Assembly: GCF_016217785.1 (NCBI RefSeq)
Contig: NZ_JACRGA010000011.1
Span: 62,001-126,000 of the forward strand
Direction of reading: 5' to 3'
DNA length: 64,000 nt
Source of the DNA: Methanobacterium sp.
Lineage (GTDB): Archaea > Methanobacteriota > Methanobacteria > Methanobacteriales > Methanobacteriaceae
Shown here: one piece after another, positions 1-9,869 of the stretch
Position numbering within the stretch: the stretch's first letter is position 1
How the letters are laid out: each line of letters starts with the position of its first letter
Made by a program: the position numbers and the translations under genes
The notes under the pieces: generated by a model
What the model saw: the letters and a program-made list of their open reading frames with translations, nothing else
Databases searched by the model: none
Told to the model about the DNA's origin: nothing

Positions 1-9
1 GATAATATC

Positions 10-1170
10 GCTTTAAAATAGACTCAATAGTCTGGAAATGAGGTTGTTTGGACTGAAACAAAAACTACCGGTACGAGCTTTAAAATAGACTCAATAGTCT
101 GGAAATTCTTCCTTTCAATGAAATATTGAAACCTATTGATATGCTTTAAAATAGACTCAATAGTCTGGAAATTCTTACAATTCAACGGAGACACTGGAAA
201 CAACTACGCAGCTTTAAAATAGACTCAATAGTCTGGAAATATAAAGAATTATATGAAAATGCAGAAGGGGTTGTATTGCTTTAAAATAGACTCAATAGTC
301 TGGAAATACCACAATAGTTTCAGATATGGCACTGGCAGTAATGAGCTTTAAAATAGACTCAATAGTCTGGAAACCTTCCATGTTGAAAGAACATACGGGG
401 CACATATTGAAGCTTTAAAATAGACTCAATAGTCTGGAAATACCACAATAGTTTCAGATATGGCACTGGCAGTAATGAGCTTTAAAATAGACTCAATAGT
501 CTGGAAATTTCTCATAATTTTCAACATGTTCTTTTTTGGAACAAGGCTTTAAAATAGACTCAATAGTCTGGAAATAACGGTGAAGAAGAAATATACGATG
601 TCTGCATAATCGGCTTTAAAATAGACTCAATAGTCTGGAAATTTTTATCAAATAATACTATGCTAAATGTAACATCATAGCTTTAAAATAGACTCAATAG
701 TCTGGAAATTAATCAAATCTGAGATGAAAAAATATGTTTCTCCACGCTTTAAAATAGACTCAATAGTCTGGAAATATGGATGGAAAACCTGCAAATTCAA
801 CAGAATTAGAGCTTTAAAATAGACTCAATAGTCTGGAAATGGGACGACTGTCACTACTTGATCAGCAGACACAATGGCTTTAAAATAGACTTAATAGTCT
901 GGAAATCCCATGGACCGTGAAACTGTAACATAGTCGGCAGCAGCGCTTTAAAATAGACTCAATAGTCTGGAAATTGGAAAAGTAGCTAGTGGCACGGCTG
1001 ATACTGGTGGCTTTAAAATAGACTCAATAGTCTGGAAATCAGTGCTGGCGGGACAGTTTTCACTCCACTATATTCCGCTTTAAAATAGACTCAATAGTCT
1101 GGAAATCCACAGGTAACGCCCCTTAACCTCATCAGTTTCCGGCTTTAAAATAGACTCAATAGTCTGAAAT
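10..1170 (+). CRISPR. CRISPR array, 18 repeats and 17 spacers
   Basis: A 30-base repeat beginning GCTTTAAAATAGACT and ending AGTCTGGAAAT recurs at 10, 77, 143, 211, 278, 345, 412, 479, 546, 613, 680, 746, 811, 877, 945, 1010, 1077 and 1142, separated by unique spacers of 35-38 bases. The repeat contains the dyad AGACT-caat-AGTCT. Variants are a final C in the repeat at 345, a C-to-T change in the repeat at 877, and a deleted G in the last repeat (1142-1170). The spacer at 308-344 is identical to the one at 442-478. Degeneration at the right end, and the GGAAAT end resembling archaeal GAAAC-type 3' ends, suggest transcription left to right with the leader outside the window. No cas gene is visible. 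Confidence 0.98.
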
Positions 1171-1245
1171 ATTAGGATCATTAGATAGGTTTTAAGTTCT
1201 TCGTTTCTAAAATTATTCAATAAACTATAAAGAAAGTATGACTAG

Positions 1246-1265
1246 GTGAAAATAGACTTAATAGT
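1246..1265 (+). repeat. Decayed CRISPR repeat remnant
   Basis: The stretch AAAATAGACTTAATAGT matches the core of the CRISPR repeat except for one base, and lies about 75 bases beyond the last recognisable repeat. It is best read as a relic of an older, eroded trailer end. It shares the C-to-T change seen in the repeat at 877. Confidence 0.6.
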
Positions 1266-1340
1266 AATATATGACAATAATATCTTACAAGTTATTTTAA
1301 ATTAAAAATATCTACAATAATTAATTAAATGGTGTAAATA

Positions 1341-1787
1341 ATGAGACTCTGGAGTCTCCATCCTGTATACATGGATAGTAAAGGGTTAGTGGCACTCTGG
1401 AGAGAGGGTTTACTCGCCAGGGCAGTTTTAAAGGGGGAAACTAAAGGTTACACTAATCATCCCCAGCTTATTCGTTTCCAAAAGCAAGAACATCCCATTG
1501 TTTACCTGGATACCTACCTTAACCATGTTTACCTGGAAGCAAATAGAAGGGGATACAATTTTAACCATGAAAAGATAGGAGTTGAACACACTTCTAAACA
1601 GATCCCTGTTACTCAGGGACAGATGCTGTATGAAATGGAGCATCTGCAGAGAAAACTCAAAAAAAGGGACCATGATAAATATCAGGAAGTAAAGAAAATC
1701 CTGGTTCAAAAGGATTCACCCATCCCCAATCCCATTTTTAATGTGATTCCAGGAGATATTGAGCTTTGGGAGAAAATTACAGAATAA
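1341..1787 (+). CDS. Pyrimidine dimer DNA glycosylase family protein
   Basis: A 148-residue protein with the opening MRLWSLHPVYMDSKGLVALW and the block YTNHPQLIRF, typical of the small prokaryotic proteins grouped with T4 endonuclease V (Pyr_excise family, PF03013). Family members cut the glycosyl bond at UV-induced cyclobutane pyrimidine dimers and nick the DNA. The N-terminal region should carry the active-site amine, and the basic mid-region (RKLKKRDHDKY) is suited to DNA contact. The ATG follows a GGTG ribosome binding site. The gene stands alone between the CRISPR array and the rubredoxins. The family call is from recognised sequence; the substrate is inferred. Confidence 0.8.
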   Translation: MRLWSLHPVYMDSKGLVALWREGLLARAVLKGETKGYTNHPQLIRFQKQEHPIVYLDTYLNHVYLEANRRGYNFNHEKIGVEHTSKQIPVTQGQMLYEMEHLQRKLKKRDHDKYQEVKKILVQKDSPIPNPIFNVIPGDIELWEKITE

Positions 1788-1831
1788 ATAACATTAGTAA
1801 CATCACCCATATGATTATTAACAGAGACGAG

Positions 1832-1839
1832 TATAAATA
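1832..1839 (+). promoter_or_regulatory. TATA box for the rubredoxin genes
   Basis: TATAAATA inside the small dyad AGTATAAATACT matches the archaeal TATA consensus. A start about 25 bases downstream (near 1860) would give a leader of about 90 bases before the first rubredoxin ATG. Confidence 0.5.
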
Positions 1840-1949
1840 CTAATGATAATTCAAGGTTAATTTCGTGAATTATTCAAAAGAATTCCTTGAATGATACCTT
1901 AATGGTATTGAATGAAATCCTTAATGGTATAATATGTAGGTGGGTAAAT

Positions 1950-2108
1950 ATGAGAAGATACAAGTGTAAGGTCTGTAATTATATCTACGATCCTGAAAAT
2001 GGAGAACCCCGAACCGGGACACCCCCAGGAACAGCTTTTGAGGACTTACCAGATGATTGGCGCTGCCCCAAGTGTGGTGTTGGAAAATTCCGTTTTATTC
2101 CTATCTAA
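1950..2108 (+). CDS. rub: Rubredoxin
   Basis: A 52-residue one-iron electron carrier. Two CxxCG-type knuckles (CKVCNY near residues 6-9 and CPKCG near 39-42) provide the four Cys ligands of a mononuclear Fe(SCys)4 centre. The conserved YDPENGEP, GTAFEDLPDDWRCP blocks are diagnostic. The open frame extends 21 codons upstream, but this ATG is preceded by a TAGGTGG ribosome binding site and gives the standard length. A second rubredoxin follows 115 bases on. In methanogens rubredoxin hands electrons to oxygen-, superoxide- or peroxide-reducing enzymes, which fits the ferritin, peroxiredoxin and SOD genes downstream. Confidence 0.95.
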   Translation: MRRYKCKVCNYIYDPENGEPRTGTPPGTAFEDLPDDWRCPKCGVGKFRFIPI

Positions 2109-2223
2109 AATAAATATATTTTTTCTTGTCCCATGCCCCGATGATTAATTGCCCATACCCCAATGATTAAATGAATTTCATGAATCCATCATGAAGTCTA
2201 ATAAAAAAAAGAGGTGGAGTATT

Positions 2224-2385
2224 ATGCAAAAATACCTATGCAAACCCTGTGGATACATCTATGACCCTGAAGTAGGAGATGACATGGCCGGAATTGAACC
2301 TGGAACCGCCTTTGAGGACCTGCCAGATGACTGGGTCTGTCCCATTTGCGGTGCAGATAAAGACCTGTTTGAACCAATCGATTAA
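2224..2385 (+). CDS. rub: Rubredoxin (second copy)
   Basis: A 53-residue rubredoxin with CKPCGYIYDPEVGD and CPICGADKDLFEP, so all four iron-binding Cys are present. It is closer to the classic rubredoxin consensus than the copy at 1950, which suggests the two copies are not interchangeable. A GAGGTGG ribosome binding site at about 2211-2217 selects the ATG at 2224; the open frame begins 11 codons earlier. It lies just upstream of ferritin in the same orientation, with a T-rich break in between. Confidence 0.96.
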   Translation: MQKYLCKPCGYIYDPEVGDDMAGIEPGTAFEDLPDDWVCPICGADKDLFEPID

Positions 2386-2454
2386 AGAATAGATTTAAAA
2401 TAATTTTTTTTAATAAGAAATTTTTTTAATAATATGAGAGGGATGTGAAAAGAT

Positions 2455-2967
2455 ATGTTAGATGAGAAGATGGAAGAGGCCCTGAACTACCAGTTGAATC
2501 GGGAACTCTATTCTGGTTATCTATATCTGGCCATGGGGGCTTACTTTGAAGACCAAGATCTACCAGGCTTTGGTAACTGGATGCGTGTCCAGGCCCAGGA
2601 GGAGTTAAGCCACGCCATGAAATTCTATGACTACCTGGTGCAGAGGGGTAGCCGGGTGAGTCTGGCTGAGATCGAAAAACCTCAAAGTGAATGGGATTCA
2701 CCAGTAGCTGCCTTTGAACATGTATATAAGCATGAACAGATGGTCACTGGCCTCATAAACGGACTAGTGGACCTGGCCCTGGAACTATCAGATCACGCCA
2801 CCAACAACTTCCTACAGTGGTATGTGGCCGAACAGGTTGAAGAAGAAGAATCCTCCAGTGGAGTTCTCCAGAAAGTAAAATTAGCAGGAGAATCCGGCAG
2901 CGGACTCTATATGCTGGACCAGGAACTAGCACAAAGGATATTTAATCCCCCCACAGCTTCTGAGTGA
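2455..2967 (+). CDS. ftnA: Ferritin
   Basis: A 170-residue non-haem ferritin that oxidises Fe(II) at a dinuclear ferroxidase centre and stores the mineral in a 24-subunit shell. The four-helix bundle ligands are recognisable: Glu17 (NRELYSGYLYL), Glu50 and His53 (AQEELSHAMKFYDY), Glu94 (YKHEQM), Gln127 and Glu130 (VAEQVEEE). The length is normal for bacterial-type FtnA. The leader has GAGGGATG ahead of the ATG. By withholding Fenton-active iron it works in the same stress response as the peroxiredoxin and SOD that follow. Confidence 0.95.
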   Translation: MLDEKMEEALNYQLNRELYSGYLYLAMGAYFEDQDLPGFGNWMRVQAQEELSHAMKFYDYLVQRGSRVSLAEIEKPQSEWDSPVAAFEHVYKHEQMVTGLINGLVDLALELSDHATNNFLQWYVAEQVEEEESSSGVLQKVKLAGESGSGLYMLDQELAQRIFNPPTASE

Positions 2968-3004
2968 GAAACTCCCTATTTTTTAAACTCACTTATTTTT
3001 TTTT
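2963..3004 (+). terminator. Terminator after ferritin
   Basis: The dyad AGTGAG/CTCACT (2963-2968 and 2988-2993) is followed by a run of nine T (2996-3004) right after the ferritin stop codon. Confidence 0.6.
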
Positions 3005-3055
3005 ATTTTCCAATTTTACCATAAATATCCCTGCATTCTTTATTCTAAATTAATT

Positions 3056-3143
3056 CTTAACACCAAAATTAATATCTTAAATATTCAAATTATGGTTCAA
3101 TTACTACTTAACACTAAAATTATATCTTAAATATTTCAAATTA
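3056..3143. repeat. Imperfect direct repeat in a 415-base intergenic region
   Basis: A segment of about 37 bases beginning CTTAACACCAAAATT and ending TTCAAATTA (3056-3092) recurs with three differences at 3107-3143. The rest of the gap between ferritin and peroxiredoxin (2968-3383) is AT-rich, with a small dyad TCAC-aaata-GTGA near 3288 and no coding signal. Confidence 0.6.
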
Positions 3144-3383
3144 CGCATAATATCATTATTGAATTTATATCTAATCATTGAAACTCTTAATATTGGAAAT
3201 GAAACGTTTATTCTTCTTAATTTTATTATAATTATAATTTACCTGGAATTTATTTTTTATATTCACCCGGAAAATATCAGTAAAAAATCACAAATAGTGA
3301 TCCCGCGGACTAAATAAAAAAAATTAAATAAAAAAGGGGAGAAAAATAACACTGTATAGTTATTACCTCAAGGGGGTAAACAA

Positions 3384-4070
<687 letters not shown>

Positions 4071-4240
4071 ATGGATGGCTGTTAGCTTAAAATTTAATAA
4101 AAAAATAGAATAAAGGAAAAATAATCAAATAAAGGAGTATTTATGGTATTAACTCCAATAAAGGATAAGTAAGGAATTATTGTGGCTAAAGAATGGTTTT
4201 GACATAAGGAATACATAAAGGATATAAAGGTGATGAAAAA

Positions 4241-4948
4241 ATGTCTAAAAAAGTATATGAACTTCCTCCGCTACCCTATGGGTACGGGGACCTGGCTCCA
4301 TACATATCCGAAGAGCAACTTCAAATACACCATGATAAACACCACCAGGCCTACGTGGATGGTGCAAATGCAATTTTAGCCAAATTTGACAGCCGACCAG
4401 GCATGGAATTTGATGTTAAGGCTGTGGCCAAGGAACTCTCATTCCATGTGGGTGGATTCGTACTGCACAAAATGTTCTGGGAAAACATGGCCCCAGCACC
4501 AAAAGGTGGAGGTGAACCCACTGGAACCATTGCCAAATACATCGAAAAGGACTTCGGTAGCTTTGAAAGGTTTAAAAAGGAATTCTCTCAAGCAGCCATA
4601 AGCACCGAAGGATCAGGATGGGCAGCCCTGACCATATGCAGGAGAACTGACCGATTGTTTATCACACAGATTGAAAAACACAACGTCAATGTCATACCCC
4701 ACTTCCGGGTTTTAATGGTCCTGGATGTATGGGAACACGCCTACTACCTGGACTACAAGAATGTCCGACCAGACTACGTGGCTGCATTCTGGAACATCGT
4801 GAACTGGGAGGAAATAAACCGCCGCCTGGAAATTGAACTCCTTTCAAACAGTTTAAATTTGGTGGATAACCGTAGGGTACTGGACATGAAACTGGAAGAG
4901 TTTCGGGAAAACTTCGACGACTGGCTGGAATCATTTGAGAAGAAATAA
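4241..4948 (+). CDS. sod: Superoxide dismutase, Fe/Mn family
   Basis: A 235-residue dismutase converting superoxide to oxygen and H2O2, the latter a substrate for the neighbouring peroxiredoxin. Metal ligands are His30 (QIHHDKHHQAY), His76 (FVLHKMFWENM), Asp162 and His166 (VLDVWEHAYYLDY). The protein is longer than the usual 200 or so residues because of a C-terminal tail of about 35 (NRRLEIELL to FEKK). Methanobacteriales SODs are generally iron enzymes, but the sequence does not let me decide Fe versus Mn with certainty. An AAAGGTGATG ribosome binding site precedes the ATG. Confidence 0.96.
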   Translation: MSKKVYELPPLPYGYGDLAPYISEEQLQIHHDKHHQAYVDGANAILAKFDSRPGMEFDVKAVAKELSFHVGGFVLHKMFWENMAPAPKGGGEPTGTIAKYIEKDFGSFERFKKEFSQAAISTEGSGWAALTICRRTDRLFITQIEKHNVNVIPHFRVLMVLDVWEHAYYLDYKNVRPDYVAAFWNIVNWEEINRRLEIELLSNSLNLVDNRRVLDMKLEEFRENFDDWLESFEKK

Positions 4949-4963
4949 TTTCTTCTTTTTTTT
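4938..4963 (+). terminator. Terminator overlapping the end of sod
   Basis: AGAAGAAAT followed by ATTTCTTCT forms a dyad across the sod stop codon and runs directly into eight T. This is a typical archaeal or intrinsic-type stop. Confidence 0.6.
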
Positions 4964-4989
4964 CTCTTTTGAACATATTTTTTATTTTT

Positions 4990-5061
4990 AAGAGGATTAG
5001 TCTTTATAAGAGGCTTAGTCTTTATAAGAGGCTTAGTTTTTATAAAAGGCTTAGTCTTTGC
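4990..5061. repeat. 18-bp tandem repeat, four copies
   Basis: The unit AAGAGGCTTAGTCTTTAT occurs four times with one to three differences (4990, 5008, 5026, 5044). It lies in the 515-base gap between sod and the CoA ligase. The rest of that gap holds no convincing gene; a possible TATA box (AGATAAATACC) lies near 5216. Confidence 0.8.
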
Positions 5062-5463
5062 TCAGAATTGAGACAAATTCTTAGGTTTAGGTATAAATTT
5101 TTATTATTGATGGCCAATTATATTCGGGATAGGGTTAATTCCTATTTTTGAACAGGGGTAGTTTCATTTTACCAGATTATTCCCTGCTTTCTACTTACCC
5201 GGACCCACTCGGAATAGATAAATACCATTTCTTTTATAATGGATTATGAGAATATGGATTTACTGCCTTGATGTTAATTTGAAATTAAGTTTGTAATGAT
5301 TAGTCTAGTATAAATTTAAGACCAATTAATAATTAAAAGACTTAAATTGTAGGGTTTAAATTAAAAAGGGTTTAAATTAAAAATTAAATCATAGGGTTAA
5401 ATTATATGAGTACACTAAAAAAGTTATTCATATTCTATTCATTTGTTTTATAGAGGTGTGTAG

Positions 5464-6765
5464 ATGATCTGGAACGAGAAGGCTGAATGCATGTCAGCCC
5501 AGGAAAAGGAAGAATTACAGCTTAAAAGATTACAGGATGTAGTTAAAAGGGCTTATGAAAACGTGCCCTATTATCGTCAGAGGCTGGATGAGGCAGGATT
5601 AACCCCTGAAGATATCCAAAGTCTTAAAGACATAGAAAAACTGCCATTCACCACTAAAAGCGATTTAAGGGATGCATATCCCTTTGGAATGTTCGCAGTT
5701 GATACAGATGATATTGTGGAAGTTCACACCACCTCTGGAACCACTGGAAAACCAACTGTATCTGGATACACCCCAAAAGATATTGAAATATGGGGCGAAG
5801 TTGTTGCCCGTGCTCTTTCCATGGCCGGGGCCACTAAAAAAGACATAGTCCAGAACTGTTATGGTTATGGTCTTTTTACTGGGGGACTGGGAGTACACCA
5901 TGGTGGTCAGAAGGTAGGTTGTACTGTAATACCCATCAGCGCCGGGAACACCCAACGCCAGATCGAAATAATCCAGGACTTTAAAAGCACCATCATCACC
6001 TGCACCCCCAGCTACGCCATGTACATAGCCGAAGTACTGGAAAGGGAAAAAGTCCCTAAAAAAGACATAAAACTTAAAGCCGGGGTTTTCGGGGCTGAAA
6101 TGTGGACTGAAGAGATGAGAAATGAAATTGAAAGAAGATTGGGAGTTGATGCCCTGAATATCTACGGACTCACCGAGATCATTGGCCCGGGTGTGGCCAA
6201 TGAGTGCATGGAAAAGAATGGACTGCACATCTTCGATGATCATTTCTACCCTGAGATCGTGGACCCCCAGACCCTAGAAACACTGCCTGAAGGTGAGAAA
6301 GGAGAACTGGTACTGACCACATTAACCAGAGAAGGCATGCCAGTCCTACGTTTCCGTACCCGTGATATCACTGCCCTGCGTAAGGGTGAATGTGGCTGTG
6401 GAAGGACCCATGTTAAAATGGATCGTATAACCGGAAGATCCGATGACATGCTCAAGATCAGGGGTGTTATTGTATTCCCATCCCAGATCGAACGGGCACT
6501 CCTCAAGATTCCGGGAATGGAACCAAACTATCAGATCATCGCCAGCAGACCAGAGCATCTGGATGAACTGGAAGTACAAATTGAAAATTCGCCCGCACTC
6601 TTCTCAGACGAGGTTAAACACGTGGAAGAAGTGAAAAAATCCATAGAAAAACATATACATGACGAAATAGGCCTCAGGGTGAATGTGACACTGGTAGAAC
6701 CACTTAGCCTGCCCAGAAGTGAGGGGAAAGCAGTCAGAGTCATTGATAAACGGGAATTAAGTTAA
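5464..6765 (+). CDS. paaK: Phenylacetate-CoA ligase family (PaaK-like)
   Basis: A 433-residue AMP-forming acyl/aryl-CoA ligase. The P-loop-like motif TTSGTTGKPTVSGYT lies at residues 89-103, the adenylation core motif NIYGLTEIIGPG near 235, and FRTRDITAL plus GRSDDMLKIRGVIVFPSQIE in the hinge and C-terminal subdomain. PaaK enzymes activate phenylacetate or other aryl acids with ATP and CoA. In methanogens related proteins serve reductive aromatic amino acid synthesis from aryl acids, and one branch was described as coenzyme F390 synthetase, so the true substrate is open. The ACT protein starting 70 bases downstream is the usual companion of archaeal PaaK genes. A GAGGTG ribosome binding site is present. 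Confidence 0.9.
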   Translation: MIWNEKAECMSAQEKEELQLKRLQDVVKRAYENVPYYRQRLDEAGLTPEDIQSLKDIEKLPFTTKSDLRDAYPFGMFAVDTDDIVEVHTTSGTTGKPTVSGYTPKDIEIWGEVVARALSMAGATKKDIVQNCYGYGLFTGGLGVHHGGQKVGCTVIPISAGNTQRQIEIIQDFKSTIITCTPSYAMYIAEVLEREKVPKKDIKLKAGVFGAEMWTEEMRNEIERRLGVDALNIYGLTEIIGPGVANECMEKNGLHIFDDHFYPEIVDPQTLETLPEGEKGELVLTTLTREGMPVLRFRTRDITALRKGECGCGRTHVKMDRITGRSDDMLKIRGVIVFPSQIERALLKIPGMEPNYQIIASRPEHLDELEVQIENSPALFSDEVKHVEEVKKSIEKHIHDEIGLRVNVTLVEPLSLPRSEGKAVRVIDKRELS

Positions 6766-6835
6766 ATGAAGACTTAAATTGGGAAAATTTTAAACTTAAG
6801 TTTAGAGATGAAGGGATATGTCAGGGGATGAGAAA

Positions 6836-7267
6836 ATGAAATTAAAACAAATATCCGTATTTCTTGAAAATAGAAAAGGAAGACTTTGGAAGGCAATTAA
6901 CATCCTTTCAGGTGCCGGTGTTAATATAAGGGCTCTTTCAATAGCTGACACCTCTGAATTCGGGATACTGCGTATGATAGTTCCTGATCCAGATGTGGCA
7001 CAGAAAATATTAGAAGAGAACAACTTCGTGGTAAAAGTCAACGAGGTCATAGCAGTGGAAGTACTAGATGAACCCGGAGGACTAGACGATCTTCTCAGTG
7101 TTTTTAACAAAGCCGATATCAATGTGGAATATCTTTACGCCTTTGTGGAGAAAAAAAGTGACAAAGCCATTGTGGTTATACGCACGGAAGATGTTGATGC
7201 CGGTATAACTGCCTTGGAAAAAGGTGGGATTACCATATTAAGGGCCAATGAAGTTAATCTCCTTTAA
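6836..7267 (+). CDS. Tandem ACT-domain protein
   Basis: A 143-residue protein made of two ACT modules: residues 1-70 (KQISVFLENRKGRLWKAINI, GVNIRALSIAD) and 72-143 (GGLDDLLSVFNKADINVEYLYAFV). ACT domains bind amino acids or similar small ligands. Immediately behind a PaaK-like ligase it probably senses an aromatic amino or aryl acid and modulates that pathway. Upstream ATG 6818 is possible, but the ATG at 6836 has AGGGGATG at the right distance and matches the usual family N-terminus MKLKQISVFLEN. Confidence 0.9.
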   Translation: MKLKQISVFLENRKGRLWKAINILSGAGVNIRALSIADTSEFGILRMIVPDPDVAQKILEENNFVVKVNEVIAVEVLDEPGGLDDLLSVFNKADINVEYLYAFVEKKSDKAIVVIRTEDVDAGITALEKGGITILRANEVNLL

Positions 7268-7645
7268 ATAAGGGTGTTCTCTTCCACTCTTTTTAATTAA
7301 ACCTTTTTTATAAATAACTTCATTTTCTAATAATAATTGTTCTCAAAAATTTCTTTTTTTGATTCCAACTAAATTTGTATAATGATTCCTAACTTTGTAT
7401 AAGATTCTAACTAACTTTTTTTAATTCAATGGTTTTGTTAATAAAATTGTTCAATAATTCTCTTTTTTCATAATAACGAACCGTGTGAGTCTGGTATAGA
7501 TAGAAAAAATTAATAAGTTACCGAAATAATTTATTTACTAAATGATATTGAAAATTAGAATAGAAGAAGGTCATGGAATGATTTTAGTGTATTACAAATA
7601 AAAAAAAGGAATATCTTAAGAGTGATGAACTAAGGAGGGGTTTAA
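7268..7645. other. Intergenic region, no gene seen
   Basis: About 380 AT-rich bases with several T-runs after the ACT gene (near 7288-7310) and diverged short repeats of AACTTTGTATAA (7366-7405). The right end carries the strong ribosome binding site AAGGAGGGG (7632-7640) of the next gene. Confidence 0.5.
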
Positions 7646-8824
7646 ACGAAATGTCCTTATTGCGGTGCTAATAATCCTGAAAATGCTAAATTCTGTGAAG
7701 AATGTGGGAGGAGATTAGTTCCTGAAGTTGAAAATCAGGGTAGAAATTCTGGATTTACAACTCCAAGTAATGGGAAGGGTGGAGTTCAAAATCAAAAAGG
7801 AAAAATCCCACCTAAAAAATCAAAGTTAGGTAAAAGGGAAATCATTATCATCGCAGTGATAATACTGGGACTTTTGGCAGTTGTGGCCTATATAGTATAC
7901 CATCCCACAGCTACTTCCCCTCAAAATGCCACAGTTTTCATTGTATCTGCTGTTTCTGGTGCTGCTCAGGTTACTGATCCCACCGATAACAAAACCTACG
8001 ATGTGACTGTTGATTACTATGGAATTTCTGCGGGTTCTGGTTTTATCATCACCAGTGATGGTTACATTGCCACTGCTGCCCATGTGGTGGGTGATCCATG
8101 GGAGATCACCAATAATGGTGTTATCCGGAAAATGACTGATGATGATCTGAAATATTACGTGGATAAGGCAGCCATCTACATTTTCCTGCAAAAGGCACAT
8201 CCAGAAATGATCAGTAGTTTGAATGAATCACAGTTAGACACCCTTACCAACCAGTTTATGGCAGCAGGTGCTGTTAAAGCCACTAATTACACACACAACA
8301 TATATATCAGAGGACCCACATTCCCGGAAAGTGCCAGTAACCCTGTAGATGCACAGTTAGTGGACATGGGTAATTCGGACACTGAAATGGACGTGGCTCT
8401 CCTAAAGGTTAATAAGGCCAGTAGATTACCTTATCTCCCTATAAATAATCAACAAATAACAGTAGGGGAGAATGTGCGTATTTATGGATATCCCACAGAA
8501 CAGTTCGCATTTTACGGTGACATGGATACTGAGGGAGGTAGTAAAGAACTCTGGAATAGTATCTACACTGCCAGTCTTACTAGTGGAATTGTAAGTGCTG
8601 AAAGGCCCTCATCTAAAGGCACCACCTACTATCAGACTGATGCCGCGGTGGATAGTGGAAGCAGTGGTGGTCCAGTATGCAACTCCAATAACCAGGTTAT
8701 TGGAATTCTGGTGCAGGGATTTGAAAAACAGGGATTCAACTTTTTCCTACCCTCCAAATACATAACTGAACTATGTAATGAGAATGGGGTTAATGTGGGA
8801 GGAGGATCATTCCTCCCCTTTTAA
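7646..8824 (+). CDS. Zinc-ribbon membrane-anchored trypsin-like serine protease (apparent ACG start)
   Basis: Three parts are in one frame. An N-terminal double-CxxC zinc ribbon (KCPYCGANNPENAKFCEECG, residues 2-21) is followed by a polar linker and one membrane helix (residues 65-86, IIIIAVIILGLLAVV), then an extracytoplasmic chymotrypsin-fold domain. The catalytic triad is His146 (ATAAHVVG), Asp249 (MDVALLKV) and Ser340 (DSGSSGGPV), as in HtrA/Deg proteases, but no PDZ domain follows. The ribosome binding site AAGGAGGGG is followed by TTTAA and then ACG-AAA-TGT, exactly where MKC would be expected. No ATG occurs in frame upstream of the membrane helix; the first GTG is at 7856 and would delete the ribbon. 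The gene is either ACG-initiated or has lost its ATG. Confidence 0.8.
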   Translation, partial: TKCPYCGANNPENAKFCEECGRRLVPEVENQGRNSGFTTPSNGKGGVQNQKGKIPPKKSKLGKREIIIIAVIILGLLAVVAYIVYHPTATSPQNATVFIVSAVSGAAQVTDPTDNKTYDVTVDYYGISAGSGFIITSDGYIATAAHVVGDPWEITNNGVIRKMTDDDLKYYVDKAAIYIFLQKAHPEMISSLNESQLDTLTNQFMAAGAVKATNYTHNIYIRGPTFPESASNPVDAQLVDMGNSDTEMDVALLKVNKASRLPYLPINNQQITVGENVRIYGYPTEQFAFYGDMDTEGGSKELWNSIYTASLTSGIVSAERPSSKGTTYYQTDAAVDSGSSGGPVCNSNNQVIGILVQGFEKQGFNFFLPSKYITELCNENGVNVGGGSFLPF

Positions 8825-8924
8825 TCCAATCAAAAAAAAATCTCTTTTTTTATTCAAAACTTTTTTTAGTAATTCAGTTTCCCGAATTTTTTATTAACCA
8901 ATTTCTTTTATTAACCAAGTTTCC

Positions 8925-9677
<753 letters not shown>

Positions 9678-9746
9678 AAACACACCTCGATTATTTTAAT
9701 CATTATTTCATTAAAGTTCAATACTGTATATTTTATCTATTCAATA

Positions 9747-9822
9747 TTAGACTAGTTTTACTATCAATACTTAGACTAGTTTAGTACTAGACTAGTTTTT
9801 CACTATCAATACATTAGACCAG
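9747..9822. repeat. ACTAGT-containing repeats upstream of the SHOCT gene
   Basis: The unit TTAGACTAGTTTT followed by ACTATCAATAC occurs at 9747-9770 and 9788-9812, with partial copies at 9771-9787 and 9813-9822. The cluster lies about 70-145 bases upstream of the SHOCT gene start, just behind its likely TATA region (AAATATACAG on the minus strand near 9725). Confidence 0.6.
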
Positions 9823-9869
9823 ATTATTATAGGCCCATATAATGACATGATCATTAGGGGTAATGGATT

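Noticed and set aside
1..1170. Reading the repeat cluster as coding or as plain tandem DNA
   Set aside because: Regular 30-base repeats with unique 35-38-base spacers and a decayed end are diagnostic of CRISPR.
4969..5151. 60-codon plus-strand frame after sod
   Set aside because: The translation (repeated LYKRLSLYKRLS) is simply the 18-bp tandem repeat read in frame.
5665..6243. Open frame of 192 codons on the minus strand inside the PaaK-like gene
   Set aside because: It lies wholly antisense to a strongly conserved enzyme gene and has the low-complexity look of a shadow frame.
7651..7671. ATG near the strong ribosome binding site of the protease gene
   Set aside because: It opens a frame of only six codons (MSLLRC then stop) and is out of frame with the protein; ACG at 7646 keeps the frame.
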